Assembly: GCA_018296165.2 (NCBI GenBank)
Contig: JACKQL020000071.1
Coordinates: forward strand, 124,001-188,000
Reading direction: 5' to 3'
From: Termitomyces sp. T153
Taxonomy: Eukaryota; Basidiomycota; Agaricomycetes; Agaricales; Lyophyllaceae
DNA length: 64,000 bases
In this document: in pieces, positions 52,001-62,820 of the stretch
Layout of the letters: the number at the start of each line of letters is the position of its first letter
How positions within the stretch are numbered: the stretch's first letter is position 1
Position numbers and translations under genes: made by a program
Notes under the pieces: generated by a model
Database searches by the model: none
What the model was told of the DNA's origin: nothing
The model's input: only the letters and a program-made list of their open reading frames with translations

Positions 52001-52199
52001 CCTGACACCACTGGCAGTTCCTCACTGGCAGGCCTTGAGTCCCTTTGAGCTGAGGGTGCTCTTCTCATCATTGGGGGTGCTATGTCCTCCAGCACTAGGC
52101 CTTCTGCCAACACAGTGAAGCCTCCAAAGTCAGGAAGCAAACTACTTCCTACAGCAGCCTGTTGACTTCTAGGACTAAGTAAAGTTAACTTAGACCTTC

Positions 52200-55100
52200 T
52201 AGCCAACTGCACAGGGTGCCACATATTCTGCAGCTCCAGATATCTGTCAAAGGCTGCCAGGTCCTTGCAGGTTACAAGGGACTCCCATGTAGTATCCCCA
52301 AGACTCCAGCAAACCTCAAACTTGAGGTTCTTACCATCCTAACAATGACCTACTAGGTCATTGATGAACTATTTCTAATCATCTGGAGTGCCAAAGTTGT
52401 AAGGCTCTAGTGTTGCCCTGTTGAGGAATAAGGTGTTGTCACTGATCTGATACAGGCACAGCAGTGACACATGGAATTTAGGGTGTATCCTTCATTCCTG
52501 GAGTACCATAGGCAACTCCAATACATAATTGGAGGTCTCACTATAGGCTTCCAAAATCCTATATGGCCCAACCCACTTAGGGCAGAGTTTCCTTGCTCTG
52601 CCTTTAGGTAGGTTGAGATTTTTTGTTGAAAGGTACACCAGTGCACCTTTCTCTAGTTCAGGGTCAGGCCTATGACATGAATTGGCCAGACACATCTGAA
52701 AAACATGTGCCTCTATAATTGTGTTGTGCACTGCTGCTAAGTTCTCTAGAGCTTGGCAGCAAACTGCTAGATTCCCTTTGGAATCACAGTATCTGCTCTA
52801 ATCACCTGTATTATAGATGGCATGTACCCACCATTCAACTTGAATAGTGCAAACCATGTCATCTCAGAAATACTTGTGTTTATCACAAACTCCATTAAGT
52901 CTATTTGACTTAACCAGTCTTTTTGGTCTGGTCATATCACCATATGCAGGATCTGACCAACATTCCAATTGGCACATTCAGTCTGACCATCAGTCTGTGG
53001 GTGAAACAATATAGACATCAGAAGCTTTGCTCCTAACAACTTATGTAGTTCACACTACCATTTTGATATGAACTTTGAGTCTCAATCACTGACAATTGAG
53101 CTTGGGAGGCTGTGTAGCCTCACAACCTTGCACATGTAAATTCAGGACAGCTGTGAAGCTGTCATAGTAGTGTGCACTGGGATAAGATGCACCATGCTTG
53201 TTATCCAACATATAACTACCCACAGGTAGTTATACCCTTTTGATTCAGGGAATGGACCTATAAAGTCCATTCCTATCAAATCTCAGAGTTTAACTGGCAT
53301 AGGCAAGGAATGTAACTTCCCTGAAAGGAGCTGATTGCTCCCTTTTGCACACTGGCACAACTGACAAGTAGTACAGAATGCACACATGTCTGCAACCACT
53401 GTCAGCCACTAATACTAATGATAAATGTACTCTGTCATTCTCTGGGTGCCAAAATGCCCCATTACATTGTGTGCTTGCTCAAGCACACCAGTTACCAACT
53501 CTCAATCATGAGGTATACAAAGTACCTCATGGCCCAAGATGTTGGTAGTCCAGATTAACTTATCCTGAAGGCGGAAGGACTTATAGTCCTTTGGTTGAGT
53601 CATGATTTCAGCAAAGAGCTTGTCTTTGCCATACAGGGATCAGATACAATGAAGGAATTCCCTGTCTGTCCTATCTTGGAGTTGAGGAAACTGGGCCATC
53701 CCTAAGATGGCTTCTCCCAGAGACATATTGATCTTGTCCCCCACAATATCAGACCCATGTTGAGCTTGGGCTGACTCTCCTTTGCCATCATTACTGGCAG
53801 CTAGCATGTGTGCTTCCTCATCATGAATTCTGTAACAATCATGCACTTGCCTGTATCCACAGCTAGGTCTATTATAGAGAGCACATATCTGATCCAGCTG
53901 CACTTGCAGTTCCTGTACATGCATAGGGGGCAGATCATCCCCCTCTGGGTTGATACAAGCATCTGCACAAATGTAGTCATAGATGTGGTGCACATCTCTA
54001 GGAGAGTTGCTCTTAAAGTAGTGGGACAAACAGTCTGCTACCTTATTGAGCTCTCCTTTTACATGCATGATGTCAAAATTAAATTTTGACATATAATCTG
54101 TCCACCATTGTTGATGCAGAGACAAGTTCTGTTGAGTTTTGAAGAACTCAAGTGCTTTGTGGTCTGTTACCACATGGATCTTGTACTGCTCCCTGGGTGT
54201 GAGTAGGTAGACCTTACAGCTGGAGGGTGTGGAATCTGGCAGCAGTCCAATGGCGTGGTCCCACTTCTTGCACTCTGGAAGTGAGTCAAATAAGGCTTTG
54301 GAGAACACATCTTCAAATGCATGGAGGTAGGGAGGTACTATGTCCTGGAACTCTTGAGGCATGGTGTTGGCAGCAAATGCCTGGGCCAGCTGCTGGAATG
54401 TGGTCTGGCTAGCCTGGATCTCTGCAACAGAGGGTGGCAGGTGTATGGTAGTTGTATAGATCCAATCTCCCACTTTTACTGCTTTGTCTAGGAACTCCAG
54501 CTTATGTACACCATCAAACTCCCTTCTGTGCTCCTCCTCTGGGGCTCCACCACTGCTCCAGTCATCCTTGTAGAGAGCCTCTCTATGGGGGAATGCCAGA
54601 GGTGGAGGATCTGGGAGGTCTAGATTTGCAAAGGGGAGAGGGCCAGTGTGACATGCATAGATAGCTGCATATTCTCAAACTTGGGCCCGGTGCTCTGCCC
54701 TGTCCTCTGCAGCACAGGTGGAACACTTCTTGGGGCACCTGCTTGTAGTTACCTCTCCTTTGATCCAATCAACCTTGAGGTTGTGCTTACGGAGCTACAT
54801 GAAGCCAAGGATCATGTCCTGCCTACCCAGGCTGGTGATGGCAAACACAGCATGCTCTACATAGTTTCAATAGTGGAAGACCAGATCAACCACAGAGTTG
54901 ATGGTGCCTGCTTTATTAGGCATTCCATCAATGTTGTAGACTGGAATAGGCTTGAGGAGGGGCTGTGTGGTCAGACCATGGCATTTGACAAACTCCAAGT
55001 CCAGGAACAGTTCTGTTGCTCTACTATCCAGAAGAGCTGTGACTCCACAGGTTTGCTGGGTGTCCATCATCTCAATCTCCACATTGAGATGCAGGGAGTT

Positions 55101-55380
55101 GGTGGACAGGCCAGAAGCCATCATGTACTATTGGGGCATTTGACATGCCTAGGCAGGGCCATGCTGATGGACCTTTGGAGGTGTTGGGGAGCTTGGCAGA
55201 GGCTCCAGAGTTAGTGTTTGTACATCTTGAAGGGAGTGTTGAGGTTCCTCTATCTCAGAATGAGGAGCATTGGAAAAGGCAGTTTCATTTTCTATTGACA
55301 GACATGAGAACCTGTTAGCATCCAGTGATGGAGGTGTACACCTCATCCATAGCTCAACTAAAAATCTTCCTAGAAGCTTA
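52200..55380 (-). pseudogene. Gypsy pol part B: protease, RNase H, integrase, chromodomain-like tail
   Basis: Minus strand. From 55,370 a gag-end-like stretch (ELWMRCTPPSLDANRFSCLS). At 55,124 a retropepsin with TALLDSRATELFLDLEFVKC, where the active-site DSG reads DSR. Then VDWIKGEVTTSRCPKKCSTC. At 54,473 DWIYTTTIHLPPSVAEIQAS and FEDVFSKALFDSLPECKKWD lead to SSCKVYLLTPREQYK, which is joined directly to HVVTDHKALEFFKTQQNLSL of RNase H, so RT has been deleted. ADCLSHYF follows. Integrase traces: EQAHNVMGHFGTQRMTEYI (about 53,490-53,430) and GRARKLCPKWVGPYRILEAY (GPY module, about 52,600-52,530). FEVCWSLGDTTWESLVTCKD near 52,290 is chromodomain-like. Confidence 0.8.
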
Positions 55381-57600
55381 TCCTCCCACTTGAGATGGGG
55401 TTCTAGAATTGCCAGAATTTCAAGTTCATGCATGACATAATTTTGCTGTGCATTAGTGAACTTTTTGAATATAAATCCCACTAGCTGACATTTCTGCCAG
55501 CTTTGACTTTGTCCATACATTGCTCCAATGCCTGTCTTTGAGGTGTTGCAGATCAGCCAGATAGGATCCTCATGTTAAAGATCAAATTGGGTGTATTACT
55601 GGAGTTTTGGCACAGATCCTCTTGATCATGTCAAAACACTGTTGGTGGATGGATTACCAATGAAATAGCAACCCATTCTGCATCATGGCCATTAATGGCC
55701 CAGTGTACACAGATACATCAGGCAGAAAGTTCCTGATATAGTTCACTAACCCAACAAACCATTAAATGTTGTTGTAGGTAATAGGAGTATACCACTCCTG
55801 GATCCTATTCAACTTCTCTATGCCAGGGTGTATACCCTGCAAGTCAATTACATGGCCAAGGCATTCTATGCACTTGGCATATAGCTCACACTTCTTCTAT
55901 TTGAAGTAGAGCTTGTTTTTATATAGTTCTTCAAAGACTACTCTAAGGTGCTGCTTATGTTCCTTGATGGAGTCTGAGAAGATAAATATGTTGTTTAAAT
56001 AGACATTGGAATGTGGCTGGTGCATTACAGTCACCAATCTGCATGATGTTACTGCAATACATTCCAGTAATGGTCATAAATGCAGTCTTAGATATGTCTG
56101 ATATACATATCCTCACTTGCTCATACACATTGGTGAGGTCAATTTTTGACCTTACTGATGCACAAGCCACATCCTCCCTAATGACCTTTTGGTCCAGTAA
56201 AGGTGTTACATCCTTAATAGTATTGTCATTGCACTGACAAGCATCTAATGCCATCTGCAGGGATTCATCCTTTTTAGGGATGTATAGTAGTGGTGCAGCC
56301 TGGTTGGCTGCACATGACTCCCACCACTTAGCTTGCACATAGCAGTTGATTTTATCCCACAATTGCTGCTGAAGTAACTTAGAACACCTTGGCATGAGTA
56401 CTGTTTGGACTCATCAATGATGTTTATCTAATAATTTACTTCTTGCCAAGGAGGAAGTTCCTCCTTTGTTCCATTGACAATGTCTTGGAACTTGTTGTAC
56501 CACTGCTGTCAAAAGTGTGGAATATCACCTTCTGATAGCTTGGAAGGCTTTCCCCCAGCTATTCTTGGCAAAGAGCAATGCTCTTCCTTGTTCAACTTCA
56601 CTAGTGGTACAGGCTCTACATACTTATCATGCAATGCCATCAGACAGATTTTTGATTTGTCTGGTATGTTCAGCCAAGCAGGACCATGAGCTGTCCTGCC
56701 TCTTGCTCTTTTCCACAAGTATTCAAACTTGCTATGCTTGGATATTTCATCCTCTGTAGCCATTCTATATATTTTGTTCTCCAGGGTTGATCTTCTTACC
56801 CCTTTCTGTTGTTTTAGGTCAGCTATGACCTGATTCCACTCTTGTGGCATGCATGGATTGTATGCCCATTCAAGAGTAGGCTTTGGGATTGGTCTGTCCC
56901 AAATCTTCCTTTCCTTTGCCTTTGAAGGGTTAACTTGATCCTTCTGGCATACTCTCCCCCCCTCTTGAAGAGTACTCCCTTGATACTCTTCTTTAGATAC
57001 CAACAGAGATGAGTGTTGGGTAGACTTTCAGTTATCTGAACTTCATCCTCATCCATGACCTCCTCTATGGTTGACCACTTGAGTCCACCAGGGAGTCAAG
57101 GCTGCTTGTCATGCTGCTTCTCCACTGTGCAGAAGTGTCATGCACAGCTGTCAGCATCCTCCAGCTCCAACTTATGAGCTGGAGTTGCCCTTCCATCAAT
57201 GACCACCTAGTCATTTGCAAAATCAAGGAGAACCTTATGGGTTCTCATGAATGGTGTCCCTATAATCATGTCATAGTGATCAAAATTTGCAATGTCCACA
57301 TAGACATTGCAAATCTCACCAGGGACCTTCATGGTAACTCTGGCACCATGGTTCACTATGGAACAGCTTTTGATCATTCCCAGCTGCAGGGTAATGGGGG
57401 TGGCCAATGGGGCCACCTGTATCCCAGCCACATGTGCAAATGAGGGAGTGATTCTAGAGGTGGGGTGGTACTCCCTGAATTCCACAGCATTCATGCTCTG
57501 TGGCCATTCACTTCTACCTAAGTAACAAGACATTCTTTGTCTTGTGCTAGCAGCACTGGGCATTCCATAGTGTCTTTGGATGCTATGAGGCACACTCTTT
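55380..57600 (-). pseudogene. Gypsy pol part A: protease, reverse transcriptase, start of RNase H
   Basis: Minus strand. A protease end with YDMIIGTPFMRTHKVLLDF (about 57,270-57,220). Linker pieces at 57,003-56,509. RT at 56,395-55,955 with LLYIPKKDESLQMALDACQC, VRSKIDLTNVYEQVRICISD, KTAFMTITGMYCSNIMQIGD and CNAPATFQCLF. RNase H start at 55,520 with KKFTNAQQNYVMHELEILAI and KWEDKLLGR, where the sequence changes to a different lineage (part B). The catalytic YxDD region is disrupted. Stops and frameshifts throughout. Confidence 0.8.
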
Positions 57601-57849
57601 TCATGTGAACCTTGTTGCTAGGTTCTCTCTCCCTTTGCTCACCAATAGGAATCTCTGTGAGGGCAAATAATCCCTCACTATCACTACCACAAGTATAGTA
57701 CTTGTTGTATGTTTCCAATTCAACATACTCCTCACCATGCTCCTGAGTCCCATCAGACTCAAATGCATATTGGCATTGGCCTCAGCAGGCTCTTCATCCT
57801 GCTCATTGTCAGCTTCCCCTACATCTGACAGAGCAGCTGTATGAGCTGC

Positions 57850-60558
57850 TTACACAAATACCTGAGGAGCTGGTTTAGCTGGCTCCTTGCCTTCATATGC
57901 AAAGTGCCCAGCCTTCCTGTACTTATAGCAGTTTGAAGACTGCCCAGCCTCTTTGTTAGGTTGGCCAGATGCTATGGCCACAACATTTTTCTCTGTAGCA
58001 AGATGTTTCCTCACTGCTTGCACTGCCACCACAGGTCAGGAGGGCCCCAAGCCCACACCAGCTCTTAGTATCAAGGATCTCAAGGCTATGCATATAGATG
58101 GCCTCTTTGCTAACTGCAATGGCTGTGACTGACTATACTGTCCAATCACCTCTGTCTGCTTAGCTAATGCAGACCCCATTGCTGGGGACTGTGCTGCTGC
58201 TAATAACAGCTGCCATCCTGACCAACTTTTCTTGCTGCACTCTAAATAGTGTGCAGCAGTTTTAATGCTGCTCTCATAGGCTTTGGCCTTTGAGACAAAC
58301 TCCTTGACTGTATTTACTTTGGGAGCCAGTCTGCCATTGCATATTAATGCCATGAGCATGCCAGAGGGTATTCCCTCCAAGAATTACTCATGAATAGTAA
58401 ATTTGTTAGGAAACATAACCATGTTTTGAGCATGGTCAAGCAAGGCATTATAGAAGCCTTGCACCCCTTCTTTGACTGCATACACTATATCACAGAATGT
58501 GTTGTGTGCCTCCTGCATTGTCGAAGGCTGTACAAACTGGTTGTACAGTCCAAGGATCATGTCCTCAAACCTCCAGTGGGACTGGGCCCTATTAATATGT
58601 ATGACATGTCATAGGTACCATTTCAGTGCACTTGCAGCTAAGAAGTCCATTAAAATTAGGACTTTCTTGCAATCATGCCCATCCCCACCATACTGAGCTA
58701 TAGCATAGAATATGCAAATGCTCATCAGCCAGTCTTCAAGTTCACTGAACTTGGCAGATCCTGCATAGGGAGTGATCATTTTTGATGGATCACTCCACCT
58801 GGGCTTGAGTCCTTCTGGTATAGCAAGTTGTACTGCAAGCAACTGTTCCATCACTGCCCTCAGACAATTGTGCATTGTCTGGTGGTGATATTTGTGGGCT
58901 TCCTCCACTCCTGGAGTTGTGAACTGTCCACAATGTTGCAGCAGCATTGAGAACTGCTGCAGCTGTCTCTCTGGGAGGACTGTAGTCCTCCTCCTTACAG
59001 TTCTACATTCCACACCATCTTCCTCACCAAGAGGGCCCTCATCTGGTCCTCCTGGATCTGGTGGACCTCCTCTCAGGGGTGGCAGTGGTCCCACTACCAG
59101 GAAAAGGTGGTCCTCTTCCTGGGCCTCCACCTTCTCCTCTTGGACCTTGAGGTCTATGGTGTGGCATAGACAGAGGAGAAGACACAGGATCACTTGCTGG
59201 TGATCCCCATCCTGAGTCTTCTCTGCCTACAAGTGTTTTCCCAGACCAGTTTGCAGAAGCATTTACTCTGTGCCCTGTGTGTCTCTGGGAATCTGCAGAG
59301 CTCTAACCAGTTCCAGCATGTCCATCTCTGAGAGGAGAGTGAGAATCATGCTCATCCCTCTTAATTGGCCTGGTTTGTTCTGGTGGAACATACCCTTCAG
59401 GCCAAGCATCATAAGCAGTATTCCCTTGGAACACCACCCTTTGATTGTCCATGTAGGACTGTCCAAAGTCCTCCATGTCCCTGTTGTGAAATTGCTGTAG
59501 AGCAATTTGATCTTCCTAAGTCAGCACTCTCCATGTAGACCCACCCAGTCTATGCTGCACCACTGGTTGCTCTACCATAATCACTGACCCTGCATCAGTA
59601 GATGCTAAGTCTTGTGCTATGATTGTGCCTGATGTGGCCCATCATTGTCCACAGCAGCCTGTCTAGCCACTTAATCACATGGTGTCTTGCCAGGCTGTTG
59701 CAGTGCTTGCAACAGAGTTAATGCTTTGTTGACTGGGGACAGTGGGAGCACATAGGCTCCCTCAATATATGGAGATGGCATTGCAGACAATGTCTGCAAT
59801 CTCTGCAGCTTCTTGCACTAGAGGAAATCCATTACCTCCTGTGCTGAAAACAGCATGTAAATGTCCATATATTTCACTGGATCAGTTGGGATAATATTGT
59901 CTCCCAACAATCTCTGCATTGCAATGTGCTTAGCTACTCTAGCAGCTAAATGTTGCTGAGTTGAGGTCTTAGGGACCTCAACATGGCTCCACCAGAATGC
60001 CATCACTCTTTGACAAAGGATGTTATCTGGATGAGCCTCACTATCCATATTAGAGGTGTCTCCAACATCCTCTGATATCATCTTGATGAATGCAGCTGGG
60101 GCTGCTGATCACATACCCAGTACTGGCCCAGCTCATGATCTTACAGACCTACAAGCTGTGTATAAAGAGTCTTTTCCACTCCTTAGCAGTGTTCCCACCA
60201 TCACAGGGTCAATCTGACCTCCCATAGCAATTGGGAAGGATTGAAGTTCTTTCAGCCTCAGCACTGTGGATGCATACAAAGAGGTTTTTCCTTTGTCTGA
60301 CAACACCACTGCACCTCCTGGCTCCACTGTCAGATACAGTCAAGTCAAGGGCCCTTGCAAGCCCTCCACTGGAATGCCCTCCCAACCACCTGCAGGTGGT
60401 CATACTAGAGTGACTGCTGGCAGTCCTCCTGGCATCACAGCACTCTCCTTGCCCCTTTCATGGTGTGATGTGGCAAATTCTGATGTCCCATGTGGAGCAC
60501 TCTTCAATGCTCCATTGAACTCTGTCTTGGACCTAGGCCCAAGCACCTGACCTTCCAT
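57850..60558 (-). pseudogene. Gypsy gag (broken) with degenerate zinc knuckle
   Basis: The minus-strand ATG at 60,558 (MEGQVLGPRSKTEFNGALKS) opens a long gag broken by stops. Recognisable parts: ISEDVGDTSNMDSEAHPDN at 60,081; a Pro/Gly-rich linker with RGGPPDPGGPDEGPLGEEDG at 59,050; and the capsid core with KFSELEDWLMSICIFYAIAQ then a KWYL at about 58,750-58,609. It continues as EDMILGLYNRFVQPSTMQEA and FLEGIPSGMLMALICNGRL, typical of retrotransposon gag. A knuckle near 57,930 reads CYKYRKAGHFAYEG, where the second and last cysteines of CCHC are lost. Confidence 0.75.
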
Positions 60559-60628
60559 GGTTACCACTGTGCCTATGATGGAAGGTGCACATCAAAATTT
60601 TAACATGCTGATCACAATCAGTGGCAGT

Positions 60629-60649
60629 GAACTTCTTTTTTAGAAGTTC
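60629..60649. other. Hairpin in the leader next to the 5' LTR
   Basis: GAACTTC and GAAGTTC form a 7-bp perfect stem around a T-rich loop (TTTTTTA); one more T-A pair extends it. Just after the LTR on the minus strand there is no obvious tRNA-complementary primer site (the sequence is T-rich, TTTTTTTAAGTC). Structured leader and missing tRNA site could mean self-priming, but this is only a suggestion. Confidence 0.4.
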
Positions 60650-60695
60650 AGGTTTTTTGCTTGCAACAAGTTCTTGCTTGTTTGACTTAAAAAAA

Positions 60696-60909
60696 TGTAA
60701 TGTTTCCATTACAGGTCATGCAGCTTATAGTTCACACAATGTAAGTCAAAACTAGTCAATAGTTCTGTCTACAAAGTATGAAGTAAGGCACTATCTTACA
60801 TAAGTAAGAGTATAGTACTTTTAGGGATAGTGTCATGTGATGCTATCAATATAATTAAATAATATATACTAGGAACATATGTATAGCATGTAACAGACAC
60901 TCCATTACA
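60696..60909 (-). repeat. 5' LTR of the 12.4-kb element
   Basis: 214 bp; plus-strand ends TGTAATG and CCATTACA. The direct copy is at 48,537-48,749. Nine dinucleotides differ as TG against CA between the two copies, with further single transitions. Short LTR length and TG/CA ends fit a chromodomain-type gypsy lineage. Confidence 0.9.
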
Positions 60910-61210
60910 GAGTTGGAATGTGAACATGAATGTAAAGAAGAAGCAGGTTGTGTGATCAGAGAAAAATGGTGGCAGTGGCATGAGGAAGAATAATGACAGG
61001 CACATGAAGAAAAAGAGCAATTAGAGCACAAGAGGCAGCAGGTGAAAAAGCATGGCCCTGCAGCTCTTAATATGCAGAGCAGCCATCCAACAAAATCTCC
61101 TCGAGTTGAAGATTTGACTCAGGTGATGAAATTCATGCTGACCCAGAAGCTGATAAAGAAGAGCAACAGGATTCTGATGAGGATGAGGGACAAGGATCTG
61201 ATGAGAGTAA
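60910..61210 (+). pseudogene. Probable C-terminal exon of the interrupted plus-strand gene
   Basis: Directly after the target-site copy GAGTT (60,910-60,914) the plus strand reads LECEHECKEEAGCVIREKWW, then EEKEQLEHKRQQVKKHG, AALNMQSSHPTKSPRVEDLT and, after a frame change, EADKEEQQDSDEDEGQGSDE. This Lys/Glu coiled-coil-like and acidic tail fits the end of a nuclear or structural protein. It belongs with 46,390-48,536 if the LTR element is ignored, but continuity of frame across the insertion could not be proved. Confidence 0.4.
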
Positions 61211-61791
61211 GCCATTGAAGGTTCATTTGATGTCCCCATTTATTCTGCTTGTGTTTAACAACCCTGTTGCTATGTTTTCATGCTTATGTTTTCATGTTGC
61301 TACATTATCATTATGTATATTGTCTGAGCTCATGGACTTATTGCATCACTTTGTTGTACTACTAACAGTAATTCTATTATCTAATGGTACAATACAAAAA
61401 TTGAATGTTGTCTTAAGTTTGATATTTTCTAAATAGTATTATGATTCAGACCAAGTCATAATCTTTGGCCTTGATTACATCCCTTGATAGTTAAGTATCT
61501 ATTGAAGGTCTAAGTATTTGTCCTTCAATACAATTCATGCTCTGAATAATTACAAAATGATAACAAGGTTGTCACATTGAGGTGAAGAATATCATTCAAA
61601 TCTCAGAATGTCTCCAATCTGTGAATTTTGGATTAATCATAAAGAATGATATTTGTAATTTAAGATTATTTCTAATTATCCAAAACTGACATGCAGAATA
61701 TGATATTACAACAAGAGTCTAACATTACTCCTCTGAGATCCCATGAGTCCTCTGATTTGTCCATATTTCTTTAGGGCCTTTTTTGTGATGC

Positions 61792-62091
61792 ACAGTTTTT
61801 GATGTAAATTTACCTATCAGGGTTGTTACATGTATGATAGCTCAAAAATGATATTGTTGCCTTCAATAGCTCTCAATATTCTTTGCCCCAATACTTTTCA
61901 ATGTTGCCAAATGAGGCAAAAACACAAGAAAAAGCTAAAACCCATTCTTGCAAATGCACCTATTCAAAAAATTTGAATTCCATGTGGTAAACTATCTAGA
62001 TGTATCTAGCCAGCCAAAATCAAGCATACCAAATTATAAATTAATAAAAACAAGAGAGATCTTTCTTTTTTGGACACATGTTGTTTGTTTT
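61792..62091. other. Short AT-rich gap between the Plavaka-type element and the recombinase gene
   Basis: About 300 bp with no recognised coding sequence. It may include the outermost part of the inverted repeat, since inside-out similarity to 41,250-41,316 is faint but not zero. Confidence 0.35.
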
Positions 62092-62321
62092 TCAAGGATT
62101 GAAGCCCCAATAATTACAGATCTGAGGCCAAAGGTTTGAGATTTTCTCAGACAAGGATTGAAGAAGTCCTGCATCTATCATGACCAGTGCCAGTAACTCA
62201 ATGTACAGTGGTGCAATGTATTCCAGTGAGTGCCAGTATTGCAGAAAAGAGTCCAAAGACCATCTTCCAAGAATCTTGACAACATCAGGGGGTATGCCAG
62301 CCAGCAGAAGATAGGTGGTTC

Positions 62322-62820
62322 TGTCATGACCCATTCCATTCCTCCCTTCCCTTCACCATTATCCAACCTCAGATTCTACACAGTCCCTCTCTGGATCTCA
62401 GCCACACCCACAGATCTCAGCCACAGTCCTGTTTCAGCCACATCCAGGTTTTAGCCAGCTCTAGGACCACTTTTCCTGTTCCAGATCATTCCCACAGGCA
62501 CAGATCACTTCCACCTGTCCCAGATCACTTCCACTTGTCCCAGATCACTTCCACCTGTCCCAGATCACTTCCATCTTCTCCTTTTGGCAGTGTCTTACAG
62601 CTATATAAGGTCCCTTAGTCTGTAGCTACACCCCAGCCTTGACATTACCTGATATCTTGTTTGTGTTCTGTTGTTATCTGATCTTCTCTCCATTCATTAC
62701 TTGCTCTCATTTCTTAGTTTCTTAGTTTCTTTCCCTATTTACATACTTGCTGTTGGCATCACCTCCCCAAGGTGGTTTTGGCTCCTGTAAGAGTCCTCCT
62801 CCATGACTGTGGTCCTGACA
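62322..62820 (+). mobile_element. Solo LTR (499 bp) inside the tyrosine recombinase
   Basis: Starts TGTCATGACCC and ends GGTCCTGACA, flanked by GGTTC at 62,317-62,321 and 62,821-62,825. It interrupts the recombinase exactly after the HxxR box (GHCFHIGG / TTYLLLAG). Sense direction is plus: the promoter repeats at 62,480-62,575 are followed by TATATAAGG at 62,603-62,611. The same family occurs truncated and inverted at 2,725-3,291. Confidence 0.9.
62480..62575 (+). repeat. 20-bp promoter minisatellite, about five units
   Basis: CAGATCACTTCCACCTGTCC repeats about five times upstream of the LTR TATA box; the first unit is a variant (CAGATCATTCCCACAGGCA). This is the reverse complement of the expanded array at 2,925-3,165. 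Confidence 0.85.

Larger units (their letters stand above)
48537..60909 (-). mobile_element. Complete-ended 12.4-kb Ty3/gypsy LTR retrotransposon (chimeric, dead)
   Basis: Two direct repeats of 213-214 bp bound the element, flanked by the 5-bp duplication GAGTT (48,532-48,536 and 60,910-60,914). On the minus strand the order is 5' LTR, leader with a hairpin, gag, protease, RT, a second protease, RNase H, integrase with GPY motif, chromodomain-like tail, an unassigned 3-kb stretch, a polypurine tract and the 3' LTR. All reading frames are broken. Nested inside the Plavaka-type transposon and within its plus-strand gene. Long for a gypsy element; the internal duplication of pol parts explains some of the excess. 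Confidence 0.88.
41317..61791 (-). mobile_element. Plavaka/KDZ-type DNA transposon, decayed and split by an LTR element
   Basis: A Plavaka transposase (minus) and an oppositely oriented second gene lie between inverted repeats. The 16-mer GCATCACAAAAAAGGC at 41,317-41,332 recurs as its exact reverse complement at 61,776-61,791. Inside the repeats further similarity is visible (CATGGGACCTC on the left against CATGGGATCTC on the right when inverted). Outer ends and target-site duplication could not be fixed. Subtracting the 12.4-kb LTR element leaves about 8.1 kb, a reasonable size for the family. AT-rich subterminal regions without coding lie at 41,400-41,850 and 61,215-61,775. Confidence 0.55.

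Noticed and set aside
53808..54664. Plus-strand ORFs opposite the gypsy RNase H and linker
   Set aside because: Antisense of clear RNase H (TDHKALEFF, ADCLSHYF) and pre-RT sequence; no independent protein evidence.
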